Shown: in pieces, positions 37,036 through 49,529 of the stretch
Layout of the letters: each line of letters starts with the position of its first letter
Numbering within the stretch: position 1 is the first letter of the stretch
NCBI GenBank assembly: GCA_021397835.1
Contig: JAJFZO010000256.1
Span: 3,952,501-4,016,500, forward strand
Origin: Moringa oleifera
Lineage: Eukaryota; Streptophyta; Magnoliopsida; Brassicales; Moringaceae
DNA length: 64,000 nt
Direction: 5' to 3'
The notes under the pieces: model-generated
What the model was told of the DNA's origin: nothing
Databases searched by the model: none
What the model saw: the letters and a program-made list of their open reading frames with translations, nothing else
Program-made: the position numbers and the translations under genes

Positions 37036-38054
37036 AGGTATTGATATGGTTAAGATGTAAATGGTATTTTCCTGAGTTATTTCTGTTAAGCCAAAACAAT
37101 CTCTCTGCATGATAAATAGTTTTCTGCCCTGCTGCTGGTGCAGTTCTTGCTGTATATCTTTAATATGTTAAGCGTCAAACAACTAAAACTGAGTCTGATT
37201 CTTGATTGTTTTCACTAAATTGGGTTCCAAGTCTATTTTATAATGCCTTCTTGTTTGGTATAACTGTCATTTTCTCTTTGTTTTGGGGGTAGAGTTGTTA
37301 TGTCTATGAGTTGAGCCTCACCAGTCTGTTTCGGATGATAATGGGTTTAGAAGTTCTCACACTGGCTCATGCACCCATATACTTCCAGTTTGCTTCCTAT
37401 ATTCATTTGTTTCCTTATATTGGTTAAAAGTTAAAACCAATCTAGAACTACTAACTTGGTCCAACAATAATGTATTAGATTACTTGCTCTAAGTTAATGG
37501 TTGATCAAATAATATGCAATTCCAAGAATTTAACATCTTATTACTTTAAATAGTCTTATTTGTGGAACAAATATTATTTTTTATTTTCAATACTGGTGGT
37601 TTAAGTAGATCTGCTGTTATAATTCTCAGTCCTGTATTCCATGGAGTGGGTGGTAGTGATAATTTCCCTGGACTGTCTTGCAGAAAGATATCAGAAATGC
37701 AGTTGTCTGAGATAGCTCATAACCTGTCTGGGGCTGTACAAAGTTGAATGGCAGGATCTTCTTGTGACATAAAACCACCAAATGAGGTGAAGTACAACTA
37801 CATAATGCACACTCCCCCATTCATGTCCCTTTAACTTTTATTGACTCAATAATACTGCTTGCTATGGATTCAAAAAATTTCCAGATTAGGTACAGTGCAT
37901 CTTCACAATGTACATACCGCGTTTATGGACTTGAAAAATTGAAACTCCTTGCAATGAATTTTTTTTTTTTTGGAAAAAAAACTATGCAGTCAACATCTTT
38001 ATAATATTTTTTTTGCAACAGTCTCAAAAAGAGTGCAGTGGGCATATCTATACA

Positions 38055-38880
38055 ATATATTACAGAACATCCTCGGGTATAGGAGTTTCAATAACCATTA
38101 CTTTCTTGCTTTTATGCATTTGATCATCAGTGTAAATGAATGGCTTGTGGCTGAGTAGGGCCTCGATGATCTTCAAACATGTGATTAGAAATAGTTTAAG
38201 TTTGAATGATGAAGTAAAATTGTAAGTTATTAATTTTAATTTTTGTTCGAGTTGCTTTGTTATCGGGTACATGTTGCATTTGATCGGATTGCTTTGTACC
38301 GTATGATTTGGGTATCGATGAAAATACTCGGCCCTATCAAGAGGACCGATTAACACCATGGCAGAGGTAACACCATGGCAGAGGATTTAACTGTCTCGTG
38401 CGAATTTCACTGATCAACTCTTACCTAAATGAGTCATAAAAAATTGAGCATTAAGTTTCATCAATAACCAGTGCATCAACTGTCATGTGAAAAAATAAAT
38501 AATGACATTTTGAAGAGTAATTAAAATCATATGGGAAAAACATAAAAGTTTATTAATTATCCAGGTTGAATTTGTTTAAAGCTCGATTCTGTATGCATGA
38601 TTGTGGGAATTGTCTACACCATTCTGTTCGGTATGTTTGGCTTGCTTAGGGGCAGCAAATGGACTGTTATACCTTGCTGGTTGCCTTCTGATTTGGTAGT
38701 CTGGTCAGCACTGTCTTATCCGCTGCATCTTGATCAAATGAAGCAGACGAGGCTACCCCTTCAAGGGCTCGACGGTTCCGTGGTCAATGACTGTCTCATC
38801 TGTTGCATGTGGATCAGATGAGGTTACCCCTTCATGGTTGTCCATTCGTCGTCATCCTCAGTCACAACAACTTATTAGAA
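38055..38880 (-). mobile_element. Decayed MULE fragment at the end of unit A
   Basis: The minus strand reads as pieces of a transposon protein: a segment with FIYTDDQMHKSKKVMVIETP (38060-38160) and an acidic tail region at 38640-38870 whose complement matches the plus-strand MULE copy at 60030-60300 (shared theme: TDETVI, PLKG/PLNEG, SFD). Stops and frameshifts are present. The unit A/B junction lies at its edge. Confidence 0.6.
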
Positions 38881-38895
38881 AAAAGAATACTATTT

Positions 38896-39495
38896 CATGA
38901 GAAATTTGGTGAAATAATAAACAAAATTCAATCTTGATAGTAGTCAAAAACTGGTTTTGTTTGCTATGGAGCACCATTTTCTGCGTAATGTAGTTCTTTT
39001 ACGTGCCAGGTTTATGGCTGTTGAACTTGAGGTAAATCATAGGGTCTTTTGGTATTAATAATGTTAGACATATTCTTACTCCTAGACAGAGGCTCGAAGA
39101 AGCTAGCAAAGGATTTAGTTTTGATTGAAATTTGGTGCAAGTCAAAGTTTTGGCTTATTTCGGGGTTAAAGGGGAAGCTGCATACTAATTTTGGCCCTTC
39201 GGTCCTCAACAATTTATCTTCCCGTCTTTTTGGCTGTTGAACTTCCATGTTGCTTATCATTTTTGCTTTTTCACATGCATGAATATCAGTATAATGTATA
39301 TTCAAGATTGTTGCTATAGCTCATTTGGTGGCTCTTCGTGATTCGAATATGCATATCATGAATAATTTTTGTATTACAAGTATCTAGCATTCACATTAGA
39401 TGCCTCCTACCTGTTAAGAAATGCTTCTTTTATAAGTTACAAGTTGTATTTCACAAATATGATAATGTTAGATTTTGATGACTGAATGGTTTCGC
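38896..39495 (+). pseudogene. Duplicated fragment of ARL8 intron 4
   Basis: Matches 20221-20890 of the intact ARL8 gene (shared word AGAGGCTCGAAGAAGCTAGC at 39089 and near 20480). It holds no ARL8 exon: the match stops about 25 bp before the exon 5 acceptor. It is therefore a non-coding relic that marks the duplication breakpoint, not a second ARL8 gene. Confidence 0.85.
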
Positions 39496-40299
39496 AAATA
39501 TGATGTATAAGTCATTTGTTAGACATTGTTTTAATTAAAATTTAAGTGTATAGTAAACTAATATGAAATATAAAAATAAAATTTATAGAAACATAAATTA
39601 GAATGGATAGACTACAACGAATTGTCAAGTATTGAATTAGAATTAATTAATTAAAAAACTAAAATTCTCATTTTCCTTGGAATTATGTTAAAATAAATAA
39701 AATTTAAATAATATTCTTAGAAAAACCATTGAATTGAGGGTCAACATACAAAATTCATGTATTATTCCAGATTTTTAATCAATTTGATCAAAATTAATTT
39801 CTATTATTTTAAAATTATTTAAATTAAAAAATTTTAATATTTTATTTTTTAATATAAAAATATTTAAACAATCATTATATAAAATTTTAATATCAAAATT
39901 TTATAAATTTTTAGTAACATAAAGAATAAAAAATTAATTCAATTATTTAAAAAATTTTAATTTTTTAGTGATAACTCAAATTAAATACTAGCAACAAAAT
40001 TTAATTTATTGTACAAAATTTTGATTTAAATAATCTATTAAAAATATTATAAGCAAAAGTGAATTTAAACTAAATTAAATATTATATATAAAATTAAAAA
40101 AAACCTACATACTGTTTTAAAACCGGGAATAAAGGATATGTTTTATATTAATATTAAATGAATCTAATTTTCTGATTTCTATTAAGTTTTCTTACGTACA
40201 GGAAAATATTAATTAATAGATATGACGATATAATGGTCCACGTAAAACGAGCCGTTTGTTTGACCGAATCGAAACTTGGTCATTTGCAGTTACAAGTTA

Positions 40300-40620
40300 C
40301 AACGGGCAGCCAAACAGAGTCTTCCATAAATTGACCGAAGTCTTGAGAAGGGTGCTTTCAGTCTTTCCTGGTCTATTCGGTTGCCGGGAAAACGCAGCAA
40401 ATGAGTGGAAAAAAAGAATATTCAAAAGCCTTCCCATAACGGAGGTGAAGATTTCTTTGGCTTTCTTTATTCTTTCCTCTGTTTTCCCTGCAGGCAAGCG
40501 AAATATCAAAGTCTCAGGAACTCCTACGAGAAACTGCTTATTTGATTGCCCTCTTCTGTATCAACATAGAAATATGCTATGTTGATTAAAGGAGTGGCGA
40601 GTTTAAAATTTCGGGTGCTT
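40300..40620 (+). pseudogene. Leader/first-exon-like block ahead of tRNA array B
   Basis: Counterpart of 23380-23700 in unit B, with the same ATG (40577) and short frame (MLIKGVASLKFRVLLFG) followed by a GT. It also carries an insertion-like difference in the upstream purine-rich part. Conservation is what duplication alone would give, so it does not prove function. Confidence 0.3.
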
Positions 40621-43109
40621 CTATTTGGAATTTTGTGGTTTCAATGTCTCAGATGATTATTCTTTTTTTTTTTTTTGGTTGAACTATGACACTGGTGGCT
40701 GTTGTGGTCGATATATAGATTTTTGTTTTCTGCTTTTTAACTTTTATTTCATACTTAATTTCATTTCATGGGGTGTATCATTTTCTTGATTTTTGGGCTC
40801 ATTCTGGACTTCTTAACTTAGGTTCTTAAGCATACATCTTACCTGAATGTCTTGTCTTAGTTTGTGTCTTTTTAATTAATTTTCTAACAATTGGTTTAGT
40901 GTATGTTCTTTAATGTATTCTTAAACTTAAGAGTCTGGTGGGGAAACTTGAGTTTTGCACATTATTTGACCATTTTTTACAGATCATATATTTTTTCTTT
41001 TAAGTCTGTGATCATCTAAACAGGCTATATGCAGCTTGTGCTGAGTTCTCTTCTCATAATGTGTTCTTTGATTTGACATTGTGGCTTTCTTATGATTTTG
41101 GTTTATTGTTGAATCGGATTGCCTACCTTCACTTTGATGCTTTTCCTCTGCTAATAATGATGTTACATTCTGTGCTAGCTTAACCTTCATAAGAATTAAG
41201 TGTGAGAGCCTCTTTCGTCCACATCAAGAATATCTTAGTTGGTTGTATACTATGTTGATCTTATTATGTCTATTGTTTGGTCACTGACATATTTCAATAT
41301 TCTTTTGGATTTAGGTTGACTTGGTGTTCATTGCTATGCCTAGCATCCAACCAACAATATACAACTAGACATATTGGCTATCTTTGTGAGTTTTCATCGG
41401 ATTTTGTTCAACAATATCTTCACTGCAAAAATTTAAACAACAAATGAACTCTAAGCAATGTATCTTGATCAATTTGGGGTTTTTCTATTTTTCTTATCAA
41501 CTGTATCTGCCACGGACATGTGTTCATTAAGTAAGTTTCGAAGTTGGAAGCCTTTAAATTGGCAGGAGAGTCTAGTCATCTTTCAAAAGCATCTTGTGTT
41601 AAAGTTAGTGATAATTAGAGTACAGGTCCAAATGAATTATCCATCACATTAATCCTGCTTTTACAAATACTTTTAAAGTGTGTTGTGTATTGTGGCAGTA
41701 GAAGTCTTCTAGTTTTAAATTTTTCAACACTATTTTGTTGTAGTCTTTCTCTTGAAAGTTATATGCATATTTAATTATTTTGTATTCTTCACTCTATTTC
41801 TTCTAGAAGGCTTAAGATCCCAATGGAAGTGTCTAGTAACATCAACCCATGTGGCTTGTCTTCATTCTCATTTTCCTTATCTGCAGTTTATTGCTGTGGG
41901 AGGAGAACATTGCCTGATTCAGTGGCTTCCCGTTTTCTCACGTTCTCCACAATGATAGTTAATACTTACATAAAAATATATACATACATACATAAATACT
42001 TACATAAAAATGCTGGTTAATAGCTTAACATTGTCTAGAAACCGATGAGGTTCTCATAGCTATCCAAAAAACCATTGAACCAAAAATTAAGTGAATTCAA
42101 CCATCTAACAATCCAAAAGATAGAGAGAGGTGTTAGTTTAATTGTTTTCTTGCTTTTTTGTGAGCTTTGGTACTCGACATACTCATAACACTATAAATGA
42201 AACACCTATTTGCAAGAATCAGTTGTCTCTTTCTCAAGTTATCAATTGTTAAAATACACGGTTGCCTAAGAGAGGATAGAACATTTTGCATGTGTGGCTA
42301 GACAAGTTAGTGCTGAAAAGTAACATGCTATATGATGACACACTAAGGTGAAAACAAGTGTACTTTTTTTTTTGGATAGCTTTCACTCTATTTTCTATTT
42401 TTCTTTTCCATTAAATGTTTATTGAATTTTAACTCCTTAAAAATGTGAACACTATTTTAAACTGTATATGTTTTTGCCTGTGTTTAAAGTTTAAACAAGT
42501 AGGTATGTCTAGAAGTGTGAAAGGTGTCTTTTGTCTTATAACTTAAATTATGTATCTGCTTCTTGTTTCCTGCCTTGATAGCAAAATCTGCAGTGTATTC
42601 TGTCACATATTTCTTTACCAGCTAATTGTTGAAGAAAATTTTCAGGGGAAAAGAATATTTGAATTCATTTGAATTTAAGACATACATTGGTAAACTGAAT
42701 ATGTCCTCTGATGTGTTCAGTTGCTGCCTCTAGTTGTGTTTTCTTGAAGTTTAAAGGAGGATCTCTACCTTGTGCCAATTATGAGGGTACAGGTAAGCTG
42801 CCTGGTTCTGAAAGTGTGCTTTGTGTGTTAGTTCCAGCTCACCGATGATGCATTGTCTCATCAGAAAAACAATATTATGCACTTTTCTTTAATCCATGTT
42901 TTCTTGTTCAGTTTTCCTTCTTGGATTATAGGATCAATAACCAAAAGTTGGAGTTCTCTATAGTGGAAGTTTGGTTTCCAATTTGGAGGTGAGGTAAGAC
43001 AATGCAATTTGTAAACTGCAAAATAGGAATTTAAACTGTATTGTCAGACACTAAAAAGCTCTTCAGGTTACAAAACAATGAACTGCATAATTTACGAACC
43101 AAAGAGTAA
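40620..43109. other. Non-coding part of unit B before the tRNA repeats
   Basis: Counterpart of 23700-26496 with small indels. A segment near 41820-41958 reads openly (QFIAVGGEHCLIQWLPVFSR) in unit B but is frame-shifted in unit A, so coding is not supported. Confidence 0.5.
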
Positions 43110-43181
43110 GGAGCTCTTGTGGAATCAAACTTGGGTTCTCTTGTGCCTAAGGCAAGAATCATATTATTGGCCCAAAGGCCA
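43110..43181 (-). pseudogene. Degenerate tRNA-Pro copy
   Basis: Unit B partner of 26497-26568. The central part still aligns, but both ends are eroded. Confidence 0.55.
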
Positions 43182-43612
43182 AATTGTTATATTTATCATG
43201 TTTATCTTGATCTAGTACATCTTTACGTGAGTGTTGAATGGAGTCATATTAGAGGATTGGCACTCACTGTTCCCTGGCTGTTTTATGTGAAAGAAAGATT
43301 TAGAAGAGTTGGTGCAAAAGGCTTTGGGAATCAATTTGGACCTACACATAGCTTGAGTAGGTATGTTACTCATACTAGTCTTCTTGGTAGTATGATCTTA
43401 GTTTGCCAGCCTTGAGATCAACATGCGCTGCTGATATATACACACATGTATATTTACGTATATATTATATTATTTTCTGGCACTGAATCTTGGCAGGAAA
43501 GAGATATATTTTGGATCTTCAAATTTCATATTTAGTAGATTTTGTCTTGTAAGGCTAGATTACTCATATATTTTTAGACACCATGCGATATTGATTGGTG
43601 AATAAACTGCTC

Positions 43613-43685
43613 GGGGCATTCCAAGAATTAACACTCTGGACCTCTTGCACCAAAAACAAGAATTATAACACTACACAAAATGCCC
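43613..43685 (-). pseudogene. Degenerate tRNA-Pro copy, anticodon position TTG
   Basis: Unit B partner of 27018-27090 with the same one-base insertion and TTG at the anticodon position, so those changes predate the large duplication. Confidence 0.7.
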
Positions 43686-44137
43686 AACTGTTGATGCTTA
43701 CCACGGTTAATTTTCTAATTAGAATCTTTGTCTCTTTAGTCTAATTGCTGTTTTCTAATAAACTTGTCTGTTGAGATTGGATCATCCTTATCTTTGAATA
43801 TTTGGTGTCAGATACCCTGTAACTAATAATACAAAATGCTGTCAAATGTATGTGCACCATCCTGTCACTTGAAATTCTTGTTTTATGCAGCAATGATATT
43901 AGTTTATGCTTACGGTTAATACAATCCCAACCCATCTTGATATGAAGATCTGCTGTTTGATCTTCTCCCTTTTCAGCCCCCTCCAATGCATAACATCAAA
44001 AAGAAAATTGTCGTGGAGAAAACTCCTTTAGACACAAAAATTTGAACTGATTTTAAGGCAGAATAGTTTGTTCATATCTTTTCAACTATAAAATAGGGGA
44101 CGAAAATACAAGGCCTACTTCAATCTAGATTAAGGCA

Positions 44138-44209
44138 GGGGCGTTCCAAGAACCAAACTTGGGACCTCTCACACCCGAAACGAGAATCATACCACTAGAG
44201 CAAATGCTT
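44138..44209 (-). pseudogene. Degenerate tRNA-Pro copy, anticodon CGG
   Basis: Unit B partner of 27553-27624. The anticodon CGG is kept, but the acceptor stem is mispaired at several positions. Confidence 0.65.
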
Positions 44210-45446
44210 ATTTGCTGATATTTGATTTTTCGGAGTTTTACTTGATAGTTTCTCCAGTTTCTTATGGTAGTTTAAAACATAAACTAGACCAAATACCTAT
44301 TTGCTGATATTTGACTTTTGGAAGTTGTAATTAGTAGTTTCTCCGGTTGTTTATGGTAGTTTAAAAACATATCTCTGAAGGGTCACTTTTGCTGGCCCTG
44401 CTCCTTATGAAGTCCTTGGTGTCACTGTTGGTAGGTAAATAGGAATGGAAATTTTGAAATGCAATCTGAGTTTTTGACTTAATTCAGTTTGAGATTTTTT
44501 TAGCCAAATATGGTTCCAAATCCTACTTTATAATGCTTTTCTGGTTGTGGTTATACTTGTATAGTGTTTCCTTTGGAACTTGGAATTGAGACATGGCAGT
44601 GTCTTCAAGTGAAAATGGGCTTACAAGTTCTTCTACTGGCTTGTGCTGGTGAAAAGTAAATACTCATTTTAAAAAGAGTTAACTTAGTCAAGAATAATGT
44701 AAATAAACCATTTTAGAAACATATCTTTAAATTGATATTTGATCAAATAATAGGCCAGCCAAAGAATTAAACTTATGTTACCATAATGTTTGCATCCGCT
44801 GAACTGAATAGGATATTCTTCATCACTTCTGATTAAGTAGCTCTGTTACAATACTCAGCCACGTCCTTTGAGAATGAGGCAGCAGTAATCCATTGACGGC
44901 TGGGCAGAAAGCTCTCAGAAATGGTTCTTGCTGAGAGAGCTCTGATCCTTTTCCTTGTGGTGCTGTACAAGTTGAATAGCATAAGCTTCCACAGACCTAA
45001 ACTCACCAGATGAAAGAAAAGATAATTGTACAAAGGATATTCCAGTTCTTCATGTTCTCTAATTTTGTTGACTTAAAGTGGTTGTCTGAGTATTCCAATT
45101 TGCTCCCGGAAATGTAAATCAACACTATCATGTTCTCTATTTTTTTTTTCTCTTAAAAAAAAAAAGAATGTTAATCAACACTGTGTTCCACCTCTCTGTT
45201 TATTTACCATGACTGTTAATTTTCATCAGGGCCAGATTTCTTCTGCCAGGTGACTGTTTTTTTTTTTTTTACAGGTATAATCCTAGATCTGTGGCTATGT
45301 ATTTTTTAATGCATTGTTTCTGGTCATTTGTTGAGGAATCTTGTCAAAAAAGATGTTCTTGGATCAATCAAATTTTTATATGTTTTGGTTGACTTTTACT
45401 TCAGAATCCTCACCTTTACCCAAATACTGGGGCAAAATAATTAAGG

Positions 45447-45518
45447 GGGGCATTCCGAGAATCGAACTCGGGACCTCTCGCACCCAAAGCGAGAATCATA
45501 CCACTAGACTAAATGCCC
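45447..45518 (-). tRNA. tRNA-Pro(TGG), intact
   Basis: All stems paired, TGG anticodon. It differs from the consensus at one base next to the D-stem (position 9). Unit B partner of 28855-28926. Confidence 0.88.
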
Positions 45519-47125
45519 AACCACTGATGTTTAGTATGTTTGAGTTGTTACTACTAGCTGCATGTGCTAGTTTCAAATGAAATTTCTCTCTTGGATAAAA
45601 AATCTTGGGTCTCTGCTCTTTGTGCACTCATTAGTGCCACATTTTTGGTACGTTGGAATTGAGGCAAATGAAGTGCTTGAGTTCCAGTCAGTTTGAGGTC
45701 TTGAGCTTCATGGCCCAAAATTATGCTTTATACTATTTTCTTTGTTTGGTGTGAAAGTGAAGTGTTTGCTCTAAAATTTGGAATTTAATCAACCGATAAT
45801 GTAATGAAAGATTACTCCTTTAGCTTAATGTTTGATCAAATGCGAGGGCATTTCAAGATTCAAACTCATTTTACTTTAAATTTTGTTATTGATAGAACTG
45901 TTATGAATACTAGTTCAGTAGTCTGTTACAATATTAACCTGTTTACTTAAAGAATGAGGTGACGATAATCCCCCTGGACAGTGGGCAGAAATTCTGTTAG
46001 CTGAGAGAGGTCAGACCCGTGTGCATGTGCCATCCTGCAAGTTGACTGACGGAATCTTCTGGTATCCTTAGCTCACCAAATGAGGTAAAAGTAAAGTTGC
46101 ACCATAGATCTTCTGGTTTTCTTCTTATTCTCTAATTTTGTTGACTTAAACTGGATACAATGACTATTTAAGATGCTCGGAAATCTATAATGTTAATAAG
46201 TTCTCCGCTCTATTTATTTGCTACGACTATTTCTGGTATGAATGTGAAGTTTTTCCTTTGGACTTTAAATTTGGGACTTAGTAGTTAGTATCGAGTGATA
46301 GTGGGGATACTAGTTTTTAGATTTGCTATGCACCATGTGATATGAAGTTGATTCTTATTTTTCATCAACATATGTTTTGTCAGCATATGCTGGTAAAAAT
46401 TAAAAAGAAGTCTAGAAATAGTAATTTAGTCAATAATAATGTAAGTAAAAGATCACTTATTTAAGTTAATGCTTGATCAGATGAGAGAGTGTTCTAAAAT
46501 TTAAACTCATTTTACCTTGAAATTTGCTATGTGCTGAACTTATTATGCCTTTCTCCAGTATCGCAGTTTAAGTAGTTTGTTACAATACTTAGCCACATAC
46601 TTCGATAATTGAGTTGTGATGATCTCTCCATACAGCTTGGCAGAAATCTTTTGGAAATGATGTTAGTTGGGAGAGGTCAGTTCCCGTTGCTTGTGGGACT
46701 CTACAGTTGAATGACCGAATCTTCTAGTTACCTCAACACACCAAATGAGATAAAACAAAAATTCTACTATACATCTTACAGTTTCTTCATGTTCTCTGAG
46801 ACATAAACTGGTTACAATAAATAATTAACATACTCCCCAAATCTAAGTTTGCAATATGTTTCCCTCTCTGTTTCTTTGCCCTTACTGATTGTAAAGGCAG
46901 ATTTTTTTTTTTTTAATGCATATTACTATTTGATTACAGGAATGATCCTAAGCTTTCCACCATGATCTGGAGACATGTGGCTTACTGACTTTATTATATT
47001 CATTTCCAATTAGTTGGGGAATCATATCAGAAAACAAATGTTTTTGGATTCATCAAAATTTTTTATCTTTTGGTTGACTTTAGATGCTCAGAAATTTATT
47101 TAAATAGCTGAAACAAAAATTAGTA

Positions 47126-47197
47126 GGGGCATTCTGAGAATTGAACTGGGGACCTCTCGCACCCAAAGCCAGAATCATACCACTAGACCAAATGCCC
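47126..47197 (-). pseudogene. Damaged tRNA-Pro(TGG) copy
   Basis: The acceptor stem is intact, but the T-stem has two mismatches and the anticodon stem one. Unit B partner of 30625-30696 and clearly less eroded than it. Confidence 0.6.
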
Positions 47198-47743
47198 AAT
47201 CAGTGATGTATAACACGTTCAAGTTTGAATTAATACTTTTTCCTGATTGCTTCTGTAAATTTAAAATAACATTTCTGTGAATGATCAAAATTATCTGGCC
47301 TCTGCTCTTTGTGCAGTTTCTTGTTTCTTAATTTTGATCAGTTTGAACAGAGGCATTTCGAGTTCTGAACTTTTAATCAGTTTGAGATTTTTGCCTAAAT
47401 AGGGTTCCAGATTCTAAGTTATGCTGCCTGCTTTGTTCTAATTTGAATTTGAAGTCTTCCCCTTCAAACTTGGAGTGTAGGACTCTGTAGTTAGTGTGGT
47501 TACTATTTTTAAACTGGCCTATGCACTCATGTAATCAGTTTTGCTTCTTTTTTCTTTTGTCAGCATATGTTGATGGAAAGTGAAGCCAGTCTAGAAATGT
47601 TAATTTAATCATGCAATGGTCTGAGTAAAAGATTACTTCTTTTAGTTAATGTTTGATCAAATGAGATAAGCCATTCCAAGCAGTTATCTTATCTTAAATT
47701 TTTTTGTTATGCATTCAAATGATGTTATGTTTTCATCCAAGAC

Positions 47744-47962
47744 TTGCAGTTAAAAAATTTTGTTGAAATATTCACCCTTGCACATCAAGAATGGAGTAGT
47801 CATTATCTTGCTGTAATGTTTGACAGAAATCTTTCAGAAATGCTGCTTGCTGAAAGAGGTCAAAAGGTTTTGCTTGTGGGGATCTGCAAGTTGAATGACA
47901 GATCTCCAACTGACCTTGACTCATTGGCTAAGGTAAAAGTGAAGTTGCCCAATGCATATTGA
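47744..47962 (+). pseudogene. Exon-like block, longest open copy (array B)
   Basis: Open for 72 codons, containing MFDRNLSEMLLAERGQKVLL and KLNDRSPTDLDSLAK, and preceded by an acceptor-like CTTGCAG. It is the unit B counterpart of 31197-31336 and the best reading of the ancestral exon. Its product is unknown, and no complete gene can be assembled from the window. Confidence 0.35.
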
Positions 47963-48295
47963 GTTTCATGTTTTCTAATATTGTCGACTTAAACTGTTTA
48001 CAATGATGTTCGAACTTGCTCCCTAACTCTACGTTGATTCAGTTTCTCTCACTTTTTCATTTGCCATGGCTAAATGTATTCATCGTGTGCTCATTTCTTT
48101 CTCTTGCTGACTCTTTAATTGCAAGTATGATCCTACTTTTCCACCTTTTATTATTTGTTTTTCCAATTGATTATTGATGAATCTTGTTAAAATAAATATT
48201 ATTGGATGCACCACAATTTTAATCTATGGTTAGCTTTAGGTCAGAATACTCACATATTTACTCTAATGCAGTCAACAAAAAACCTCTGCGGGGAG

Positions 48296-48367
48296 GGGGC
48301 ATTCCGAGAATCGAACTCGGGACCTCTCACACCCAAAGCGAGAATCATACCAGTAGACCAAGTGCCC
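48296..48367 (-). tRNA. tRNA-Pro(TGG), near-intact
   Basis: T-arm and B box are intact, with one acceptor-stem mismatch, one D-loop change and a G-T pair in the anticodon stem. Unit B partner of 31704-31775, with different defects. Confidence 0.7.
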
Positions 48368-49457
48368 AGTCCTTGATACGTAACATGTTTGAGTTGTAAT
48401 TGATTCTTCCTCATTTGTTTACGTTATTTTTTCTCCACAAAATTTTCTGGCTTATGCACTTGGTGCAGTTCTTTGTGTCATATATTTGGTCAGTTGGAAT
48501 TGAGGCATTTGGTTTCTTGAATTGTATTTAATATGAGGTTTTGGCTAAACATTAATAAAATTCTTTGCTTTCTTTGTTGTGGTAGTAACATATAGAGTTT
48601 CTTCTAGAACTTGGATTTTTTTAGTAATTTGTGTCAAGTGAGAGTTGGCTTACAAGGTAACAAATTTTCCGTCTTGTTTTGTTAATTTGTGAAAACCAGT
48701 CTAGAAATGTTGCTTGTAAAGCAATTATTTAAGTTACTTCCTTAAGTTAATTTTCCATAAAATGAGAGGCTGTTTTGACTTATGTTGAGTTAAATATTGT
48801 TACCCATGGAACTGATGTTGTGCTTTTCTCCGAACTTGTGGTTAAGTAGTTTGTTACAATACTCAGCCACATACTGGGGGAATGGAATTGTGAAAATGTC
48901 CCTGTACTCTTGTGGAGAAATCACAGAAATACTGGTAGCCGAGAGAGGCCAGAACCTTTTGCATACAGGGCTCTACAAGTTGAACAGCAGATTTTTGTGT
49001 CCTCAACTTACTGGTTGAGGTAATAGTACAATTGCGCAATGCATCTTCCAGTTTCTTCATGTTCTTCAGTTTTTGTTCACTTATTGAATTTGCTTCTCAG
49101 CTTTAAATTTGCATTATGTTCCCCTCTCTGTCTTTTTGCCATGATTTTCATAGTGGGCAAATTACCTGTTTATTTGTCATGACTAATTGTTTTCATAAGG
49201 GGTGATTTCCTTCTCCCGCTTACTGTTTGTTTATGTATATGATTGTTGCTTTCCACTTTGACTCCTAGTTATGTGGCTATAGATTATGTTATCTGTTAAT
49301 TGTTGAAGAATCTTGCCAGAAAATAAGTCTTTTTGGATTCATGGTTGACTTTTGGTCTAAATACTTACTCTAATACAACGAACAAAAAACTTGGTTGACT
49401 TTTGGCTGAATACTCACTTATTTACTCTAATGCAGCAAACAAAAAACTTGGGTTGGG

Positions 49458-49529
49458 GGGGCATTCCGAGAATCGAACTCGGGACCTCTTGCACCCAAAG
49501 CGAGAATCATACCACTAGACCAAATGCCC
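49458..49529 (-). tRNA. tRNA-Pro(TGG), near-intact
   Basis: One mismatch in the anticodon stem; otherwise consensus, with a T-run after the gene on its strand. Unit B partner of 32766-32837. Confidence 0.8.

Larger units (their letters stand above)
26497..37800. repeat. Tandem tRNA-Pro/exon-like repeat array, unit A
   Basis: About ten diverged tandem repeats. A typical repeat has a plus-strand exon-like block of about 170 bp, about 0.4-0.6 kb of T-rich DNA with the phrase GAGGAATCTTGTCAGAAAAC, then a minus-strand tRNA-Pro. Exon-like blocks begin near 28270, 29330, 30075, 31190, 32280, 33480, 34650, 35800, 36370 and 37610. Spacing between successive tRNAs from 27553 on is 1.06-1.8 kb; the larger gaps contain two exon-like blocks, as if one tRNA had been lost. 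Confidence 0.85.
20220..38880. repeat. Segmental duplication, unit A
   Basis: Direct tandem copy of 38881-56530. It starts inside ARL8 intron 4 (CTCATGAGAAATTTGTGAAA at 20221) and ends within decayed MULE sequence near 38880. Matched landmarks keep the same order in both copies: the 22.6-23.3 kb AT-rich part, the leader block at 23.4 kb, all ten full-length tRNA-Pro-like sequences, the truncated tRNA fragment and the MULE end. Offset between copies is about 16.5-16.9 kb after the deletion in unit B, and about 18.7 kb before it. Confidence 0.9.

Noticed and set aside
38896..39495. Possible second ARL8 gene
   Set aside because: Only intron 4 sequence is duplicated; no exon of ARL8 occurs in unit B.
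45341..45580. Plus-strand ORFs reading [20 protein letters not shown] or [20 protein letters not shown] at several places
   Set aside because: These are the antisense strand of tRNA-Pro genes read as protein (also at 32658, 36912, 43119 and 53448). They are not coding genes.
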